From Amycolatopsis eburnea (lineage in GTDB: Bacteria > Actinomycetota > Actinomycetes > Mycobacteriales > Pseudonocardiaceae): a stretch of 64,000 nucleotides of DNA. This document shows, one piece after another, positions 59,307 to 64,000 of the stretch (position 1 is its first letter; each line of letters opens with the position of its first letter). Both the position numbers and the translations under genes were made by a program. The stretch is from the NCBI RefSeq assembly GCF_003937945.1, contig NZ_RSEC01000021.1, forward strand, positions 248,001-312,000, given 5' to 3'. The notes beneath the pieces are model-generated. The model was not told where the DNA came from and did no database searches. It saw nothing but the letters and a program-made list of their open reading frames with translations.

Positions 59307-61073
59307 ATGAGCGTGGCGGAGACGACCGAGACGAGACCGACGGCGGACACCGCGCCGGAACCGCCCCGGCCGGTCGGCACCACGACCGGGACGAGCACCT
59401 GGCGGGCCAAGCTCGCCGCCGTCGCCGCGGTGCTCGGCGGGACCGCGCTGATCGCCGTGCACGCCTCCTTCTACGGGCACTGGCTGATCGACGACGCCGC
59501 CATCACCTTCGCCTACTCGCGCAACGTCGCCGACGGCTTCGGACCGGTTCTGCAGCCTGGCGCCTCGCCGGTCGAGGGGTACTCCAACCCGACCTGGATG
59601 GTGCTGCTCGCGCTCGGCAAGCTCGTCGGCCTGTTCGACCACGGGACGCTGTTCGGGGTCAACGACCAGATCCTCTTCCCGAAGGCGCTCGCGCTGGCGT
59701 GCTGCCTGGGCGTCCTCGTCCTGTTCTACTTCGGCGCCAAGACGCTCACCCGCCGCCCGGCGCTGGTCACCTTCCTGACCGGGGCCGTGCTCGCCGCGAT
59801 CCCGTCGTTCGTGATCTGGTGCTTCTCCGGGCTGGAGAACTCCTTCTACGCGCTGACCGTCGCCGCGCTCGCGGTGCTGATCCTGCGCGCGGTCCAGGGC
59901 GGCCGGCTGCTCGGCACCCAGGTCGCGGTCGGTACCGGGCTGATCGCGATGCTCGCCGCGCTGACCCGGCCCGACGGCATCATCTACGCCGGCGCGTACC
60001 CGATCGTCGTCCTGCTCTTCCTCAAGCGGGAACTGCTCGGGCGCAGCGTCCGCGCGGTCGTCCTCTCCGTCGCCGGGTTCGCCGTGCCGTACGGCGCCTA
60101 CGTCGTCTTCCGCTGGTTCGAGTTCGGCCGGCTGGTGCCCAACACCGCCGTCGCGAAGGGGCAGGAGCCGCCGACCCTCGACGACCTCGCGCGGCCCGGG
60201 GAGATCGTCTCCTACGTCGGCTGGCTGGTCGTCGCGATCGCCGTCGCGTGCCTGGTCATGCTGATGATCCGGCCGTCGAAGCTGCGCACCGGCCTGATCG
60301 CGCTGCTGGCGCCGTTCGGGCTGACCGTCGTCGCCTACATCGTCCTCGAGTACGACTGGATGGGGCAGCTGCGCTTCGCCACCCCGGTCTGGACGCTCGG
60401 CGCGTTCGGCGCCGCGGTCGTGGTCGTCGAGGCGCTGGCCGCGGCCCGGCTGCGCGGCCGGATCGTGCTCGCCTGCCTGCTGGTCGTGGCCGCGATCAGC
60501 TCGGTGAGCGGCTTCTACACCCAGGGCACGACCTACCGCGCCAACGTCAAGACCGCGTTCTGCATCGTCGCCGAGCGCGACGCCCAGGCCGTCAACGGCT
60601 TCGCCGACATCCTCAAGCTGCCGGACACCGCGCAGGTCGGGCTGATCGACCTCGGCGGGACGTCGCTGGGCAGCCGCATCCGGGTGCTCGACCTGGCCGG
60701 CCTCGGCGACAAGCCGATCGCCGACTACCTGCACCGCGCCGACATGCAGGGCCTGCGCGACTACGTCTTCACGAAGGCCAAGCCGGAGCTGATCACGTTC
60801 ATCGGCTCGTGGATCACGACGCTGCAGTTCGACAAGGACCCGCGGTTCGACCAGGACTACGTGACGATCTTCGTCAACCAGCCGATCGGGAACATGACCG
60901 TCGACTCGCGCAACTGGGTCAGCTACCACGTGCGGCGCGACCTGGTCGACCCGGCGAAACTCGCGGAACTGCAGGCGTACGCGCAGAAGACGCTGCCGCC
61001 GATCCTGGAGCTGAACAAGGCGGCCGGGTTGCGCGGCTGCGCGAACATCCAGCCCGGCATGAAGGTTTCCTGA
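59307..61073 (+). CDS. GT-C membrane glycosyltransferase, AftB/ZomB-like
   Basis: 588 residues: about 10-11 membrane helices and a C-terminal extracytoplasmic domain (from about 400). The first loop reads LIDDAAITFAYSRNVADGFG...SPVEGYSNPTWM, the pattern of arabinofuranosyltransferase AftB and relatives that use decaprenyl-phospho-arabinose. It probably adds terminal sugars to a wall polysaccharide. It interrupts the cox-type maturation genes, so its placement may be accidental. ATG 59307 with GGGGGAG about 12 bases upstream. A classical terminator follows. Confidence 0.82.
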   Translation: MSVAETTETRPTADTAPEPPRPVGTTTGTSTWRAKLAAVAAVLGGTALIAVHASFYGHWLIDDAAITFAYSRNVADGFGPVLQPGASPVEGYSNPTWMVLLALGKLVGLFDHGTLFGVNDQILFPKALALACCLGVLVLFYFGAKTLTRRPALVTFLTGAVLAAIPSFVIWCFSGLENSFYALTVAALAVLILRAVQGGRLLGTQVAVGTGLIAMLAALTRPDGIIYAGAYPIVVLLFLKRELLGRSVRAVVLSVAGFAVPYGAYVVFRWFEFGRLVPNTAVAKGQEPPTLDDLARPGEIVSYVGWLVVAIAVACLVMLMIRPSKLRTGLIALLAPFGLTVVAYIVLEYDWMGQLRFATPVWTLGAFGAAVVVVEALAAARLRGRIVLACLLVVAAISSVSGFYTQGTTYRANVKTAFCIVAERDAQAVNGFADILKLPDTAQVGLIDLGGTSLGSRIRVLDLAGLGDKPIADYLHRADMQGLRDYVFTKAKPELITFIGSWITTLQFDKDPRFDQDYVTIFVNQPIGNMTVDSRNWVSYHVRRDLVDPAKLAELQAYAQKTLPPILELNKAAGLRGCANIQPGMKVS

Positions 61074-61089
61074 CCCCGGAACGCACCAC

Positions 61090-61125
61090 GCCCGCTCGGT
61101 CCACAAAGGACCGGGCGGGCGTTTT
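61090..61125 (+). terminator. Rho-independent terminator
   Basis: 13-bp stem (61090-61102 with 61108-61120, one G-T pair), ACAAA loop and a GTTTTT tail. It is the only textbook intrinsic terminator with a T-run that I find in the window; it ends the GT-C gene. Confidence 0.9.
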
Positions 61126-61191
61126 TAATTGCGTTGCCCCACCGGCACCGCTCGGGCATCCTTTTTCCAGCACAGCAGAGAGGAGGAGATC

Positions 61192-61242
61192 GTGAACCGG
61201 CAACCGAACCACCGCGGCGCGATCTCCTGCGCCGTTCGCTGA
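61192..61242 (+). CDS. Possible 16-residue leader peptide
   Basis: GTG 61192 has a strong AGGAGGAG ending four bases upstream and opens the frame MNRQPNHRGAISCAVR, stop 61240-61242. Two adjacent hairpins follow (61256-61304 and 61305-61348), then tRNA-Arg. The layout resembles an attenuator leader, with three Arg and one Cys codon. No conventional gene follows before the tRNA, so the regulated target is unclear. Confidence 0.4.
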   Translation: MNRQPNHRGAISCAVR

Positions 61243-61255
61243 AAACTTTCCGAAG

Positions 61256-61348
61256 GCTCTTCGCGCCCACCCGCCGCTACCTTGGGTCGGCCGCGGCGAA
61301 GAGCGCGGTCTGCGTACCCACCCGGGGAGGGGTGCGCGCGCAGACCGC
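61256..61348 (+). other. Two adjacent hairpins upstream of tRNA-Arg
   Basis: GCTCTTCGC/GCGAAGAGC (61256-61264 with 61296-61304) is followed immediately by GCGGTCTGCG/CGCAGACCGC (61305-61314 with 61339-61348). The second ends three bases before the tRNA. Could be a processed leader, attenuator or part of an unrecognised RNA. Confidence 0.5.
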
Positions 61349-61351
61349 CCC

Positions 61352-61425
61352 GTCCCGGTAGCTCAGCAGGACAGAGCGCGGCGCTACGAACGCCGAGGTC
61401 CGAGGTTCGACTCCTCGCCGGGACA
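61352..61425 (+). tRNA. tRNA-Arg(ACG)
   Basis: All four arms fold: acceptor GTCCCGG/CCGGGAC, D-arm GCTC/GAGC, anticodon stem CGGCG/CGCCG with loop CTACGAA (anticodon ACG at 61386-61388, deaminated to ICG in bacteria), T-arm CGAGG-TTCGACT-CCTCG, discriminator A at 61425. CCA is not encoded (ACACC follows). It reads CGU/CGC/CGA arginine codons. Confidence 0.97.
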
Positions 61426-61448
61426 CCGAAGAAGCGCACAATGGGGGC

Positions 61449-62561
61449 ATGACCACCGCCGCCGACCCCGTCGCCGGGTACGCCGGGTTCGCCGCCGCGC
61501 TGCGCGAAGCCGGGGTTGCCTGCGACGCCCACCGCGTGCAGGCCTACCTGGCGGCCGTCGCGGAGATCGACGTCGCCGAGCCCACGCAGCTGTACTGGGC
61601 CGGGCGGCTGACGCTGTGCTCCAGCCCGGACGATCTCCCGAGCTACGAAGAAGCCTTCAGCCAGTGGTTTTCCATCGAGACGCCGGCCCCGCAACGCGCC
61701 AAGACCGCCGTGCCGAAGCAGGCCCGGATCGCGCCGCTCGTCGACGCCGAAGGCGGGGACGCCGAGGGCGGTGACGGCCACGACCAGCTGAAAGTCGCCG
61801 CGAGCGCCCAAGAAGTCCTGCGCCACCGCGACCTCGCCGCCCTGACCGCGGCCGAGCGCGAACACCTCCGCGAACTGCTGGCCACGCTCCACCCCGCGCT
61901 CCCGCGGCGCCCGGCCGCCCGGCGGACGCCGTCGCGGCGCGGCCGGCTCGACCCGTCGCGCACGCTGCGCGCCATGCTGGCCAGCGGCGGCGAGCCCCTC
62001 ACGCTCGTGCACGCCCGCCGGGGCACGCGCCCGCGCCGGGTGGTGCTGCTCATCGACGTCTCCGGCTCGATGAGTCCCTACGCCGACGCGCTGCTGCGGT
62101 TCGCCCACGTCCTGACGCGGTCCGCACCCCAGGCCGTCGAGGTCTTCACCCTCGGCACGCGCCTCACGCGGGTGTCGCGCCAGCTGCGCCAGCGCGACCC
62201 GGAACGCGCCATGCTCTCGGCGGGTTCGGCAGTGCCGGACTTCGCCGGCGGCACCCGGCTCGGCGAGACGCTGCAGGCGTTCCTCGACCGCTGGGGCCGC
62301 CGCGGGGTGGCCCGTCGCGCGGTGGTCACCGTCTTCTCCGACGGCTGGGAGCGCGGCGACACCGGCCTGCTCGGCGAGCAGCTCGCCCACCTGCGCCGGC
62401 TCGCGCACGCCGTATTCTGGGTGAATCCCCACGCCGGGAGGGCGGGGTACGCTCCGGTCCAGTCGGGCATCGTGGCCGCGCTGCCCCACATCGACCGGCT
62501 GCTGGCCGGGCACACCCTGGCCACTTTGGAACGACTGCTCCGGGAGATTGCCGATGCGTGA
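61449..62561 (+). CDS. VWA-domain protein (CoxE-like)
   Basis: 370 residues. A helical N-terminal half is followed by a von Willebrand A domain with MIDAS motif DVSGSMSP (Asp203 on), GGTRLGETL and FSDGWERGD. CoxE proteins act with MoxR/CoxD ATPases in assembling the [CuSMoO2] or Mo centre of CO/xanthine dehydrogenases. A repeat (EGGDAEGGD) sits near 100. CACAAT lies six bases before ATG 61449, so leaderless translation is likely. Overlaps the XdhC gene by eight bases. Confidence 0.9.
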   Translation: MTTAADPVAGYAGFAAALREAGVACDAHRVQAYLAAVAEIDVAEPTQLYWAGRLTLCSSPDDLPSYEEAFSQWFSIETPAPQRAKTAVPKQARIAPLVDAEGGDAEGGDGHDQLKVAASAQEVLRHRDLAALTAAEREHLRELLATLHPALPRRPAARRTPSRRGRLDPSRTLRAMLASGGEPLTLVHARRGTRPRRVVLLIDVSGSMSPYADALLRFAHVLTRSAPQAVEVFTLGTRLTRVSRQLRQRDPERAMLSAGSAVPDFAGGTRLGETLQAFLDRWGRRGVARRAVVTVFSDGWERGDTGLLGEQLAHLRRLAHAVFWVNPHAGRAGYAPVQSGIVAALPHIDRLLAGHTLATLERLLREIADA

Positions 62562-63666
62562 CGTACTGGACGACGTGTTCCGCCGCTGGACCGAGGGCGA
62601 AACCGTCGGGCTCGGCACCGTGGTCGCCACCTTCTCGTCGGCGCCGCGCGCGCCCGGCGCCGCGATGGTCGTCGCACCCGACGGCACGGTCGCCGGCAGC
62701 GTGTCCGGCGGCTGCGTCGAAGGCGCGGTCTACGAGCTCGCGCAGGAGGTCGTCGCCGAGCGCAAGCCGGTGCTGCAGCGCTACGGCGTCACCGACGACG
62801 ACGCGTTCGCGGTCGGCCTGACCTGCGGCGGGATCATCGACATCTACGTCGAGCACGTCGACCGCCAGTCCATGCCGGAACTCGGCGACGTCGTCGCGTC
62901 CGTGCGCTCGGGCGAGCCCGTCGCGGTCGTCACGATCATCGAACACGAGCGGGAAGGCCTGGTCGGCGAGCACATGATCGTCTGGCCGGACCGCACCGCG
63001 GGTTCGCTGGGGTCGTCGCGGATGGACGACGCGGTGGCCGACGACGCGCGCGGCCTGCTGGCCAGCGGCCGCACCGGCACCTTGCACTACGGCCCGGACG
63101 GGCAGCGCCGCGGCGAGGGCATGGCCGTGTTCGTCAACTCCTTCGAGCCGCCGCCCCGGCTGCTGGTCTTCGGCGCGATCGACTTCGCCGCCGCGATGGC
63201 CCGCATGGGCGCCTACCTCGGTTACCAGGTCACGGTCTGCGACGCGCGGCCGGTGTTCGCCACCACCAGCCGCTTCCCGGACGCGCACGACGTCGTCGTC
63301 GACTGGCCGCACCGCTACCTGAAGGCCGAAGCCGACGCGGGCCGGATCGACCAGCGCACGGCGATCGCGGTGCTGACCCACGACCCCAAGTTCGACGTCC
63401 CGCTGCTGGAGGTCGCGCTGCGCCTGGACGTCGGCTACGTCGGCGCGATGGGCTCCCGCAAGACCCACGACGACCGCTTCGCCCGCCTTCGCGAAGCCGG
63501 GATCACCGAGGCGGAGCTGGACCGGCTGTCCTCGCCGATCGGCCTCGACCTCGGCGCGCGCACGCCGGAGGAAACGGCCGTGTCGATCGCCGCGGAGATC
63601 ATCGCGTTGCGGTGGGGTGGCGGCGGAAAACGGCTTGCTGAGCTGTCGGGACGCATTCACGGCTGA
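62554..63666 (+). CDS. XdhC/CoxI-family molybdoenzyme maturation protein
   Basis: 370 residues. XdhC binds molybdopterin and promotes its sulfuration before insertion into xanthine or CO dehydrogenase. Visible: AMVVAPDGTVAGSVSGGCVEGAV, GLTCGGIIDIYVEHV (first XdhC domain) and a Rossmann half with LLVFGAIDFAAAMARMGAYLGY, THDPKFDVPLLEVAL and YVGAMGSRKTHDDR. ATG 62554 (TTG 62548 also open) lies in the end of the VWA gene. A 205-bp gap to the CoxS-like gene holds a likely promoter region and the palindrome CGGATATCCG (63700-63709). Confidence 0.93.
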   Translation: MRDVLDDVFRRWTEGETVGLGTVVATFSSAPRAPGAAMVVAPDGTVAGSVSGGCVEGAVYELAQEVVAERKPVLQRYGVTDDDAFAVGLTCGGIIDIYVEHVDRQSMPELGDVVASVRSGEPVAVVTIIEHEREGLVGEHMIVWPDRTAGSLGSSRMDDAVADDARGLLASGRTGTLHYGPDGQRRGEGMAVFVNSFEPPPRLLVFGAIDFAAAMARMGAYLGYQVTVCDARPVFATTSRFPDAHDVVVDWPHRYLKAEADAGRIDQRTAIAVLTHDPKFDVPLLEVALRLDVGYVGAMGSRKTHDDRFARLREAGITEAELDRLSSPIGLDLGARTPEETAVSIAAEIIALRWGGGGKRLAELSGRIHG

Positions 63667-63871
63667 CTACTCCGGGTGGCCCACAAAAGTTCACCCATCC
63701 GGATATCCGCACTTACGGAGTTGCGTGACGTTTCCAGGCGCAGCTGCGGAACAAGTAGTTGAACGTGTGACATCAGGGCTTGTCCGCGCCAAGGTCGCGT
63801 AGCACGCTCGGGAGTCTGTGAGCCCGATCACGGTCGGGCGGGCCGTTCCCGAACCGGCTTTTGGAGGCCTG

Positions 63872-64000
63872 ATGCGCATCACCGTCACCGTCGACGGGAC
63901 GAAGTACACCGACGAAGTCGAGCCCCGCACCCTGCTCGTGCACCACCTACGCGAAAAACTCGGGAAGGTCGGCACCGTCGTCGGCTGCGACACCAGCAAC
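63872..64000 (+). CDS. [2Fe-2S] small subunit of a CO/xanthine dehydrogenase-type enzyme, N-terminal part
   Basis: 43 codons before the window ends. RITVTVDGTKYTDEVEPRTLLVHHLREKLG leading to VGCDTSN matches the plant-type ferredoxin domain of CoxS-like subunits, where the first cluster cysteines follow (GCDTSNCG..C). GGAGG four bases before ATG 63872. The enzyme's other subunits must lie beyond the right edge. Confidence 0.88.
   Translation, partial: MRITVTVDGTKYTDEVEPRTLLVHHLREKLGKVGTVVGCDTSN

Noticed and set aside
61352..61425. Integrated element at tRNA-Arg
   Set aside because: No integrase gene and no second copy of the tRNA 3' end is seen in the window.
63617..63802. 61-codon frame after xdhC
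   Set aside because: Starts inside xdhC in another frame and has no signals; the region is better read as the promoter of the CoxS-like gene.

Overview
The window is very GC-rich, with GTG/TTG starts, 4-nt ATGA/GTGA overlaps inside operons, many apparently leaderless genes and long intergenic palindromes. Together with the gene content (VapBC45-type pair, AftB-like GT-C protein, SigD/ShbA-type sigma factor, pca and cox gene sets) this points to a chromosomal segment of a soil actinomycete, most likely a Pseudonocardiaceae such as Amycolatopsis. I see no phage, transposase, CRISPR array or plasmid functions. The genus is inferred from protein and repeat style, not from a database match.

Left part (1-20.3 kb). 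The end of an aldehyde dehydrogenase and an SDR are followed by an HTH regulator, then a tandem glycine riboswitch driving gcvP-gcvT-gcvH-glyA-lipA-sdaA. That operon covers glycine cleavage, its lipoylation, glycine/serine interconversion and serine deamination to pyruvate. A VapBC45-like toxin-antitoxin pair, an FCD-type GntR regulator, a MarR/quinone-oxidoreductase divergon with three identical palindromic operators, a bifunctional-type penicillin-binding protein whose transpeptidase motifs are lost, an O-methyltransferase, a MocR-type regulator and a TetX-like flavoprotein follow.

Middle (20.3-43.2 kb). Two-domain fatty acyl-CoA reductase, ferredoxin reductase, an MFS drug exporter, then a complete non-phosphorylating L-fucose (or related 6-deoxysugar) catabolic locus: FAH-family hydrolase, fuconate dehydratase, SDR, ABC importer, GntR repressor, mutarotase, aldo/keto reductase and lactonase. 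A sigma factor, DUF202 membrane proteins, GtrA, a DUF5709 protein, a cysteine-free HesB-like protein and a hydroxyacid dehydrogenase/glycerate kinase pair close this part.

Right part (43.2-64 kb). A divergent alpha-galactoside locus (cytosolic GH36, ROK regulator, ABC importer, secreted GH27); the protocatechuate branch of the beta-ketoadipate pathway (pcaIJFHGDC plus an IclR regulator, without pcaB); then cox/xdh-type molybdoenzyme maturation genes (MobA-like, MoxR, VWA/CoxE, XdhC) leading into the first 43 codons of a [2Fe-2S] CoxS-like subunit at the window edge. A GT-C membrane protein and tRNA-Arg(ACG) interrupt this last set.

The least ordinary signals are the translationally coupled, repeat-built spacer ORFs inside the pca operon; a family of nested intergenic palindromes; two tiny peptide ORFs with good translation signals (22304-22366 and 61192-61242); a 278-bp repeat-bounded insertion at 26.3 kb; and the inactive-looking PBP transpeptidase.
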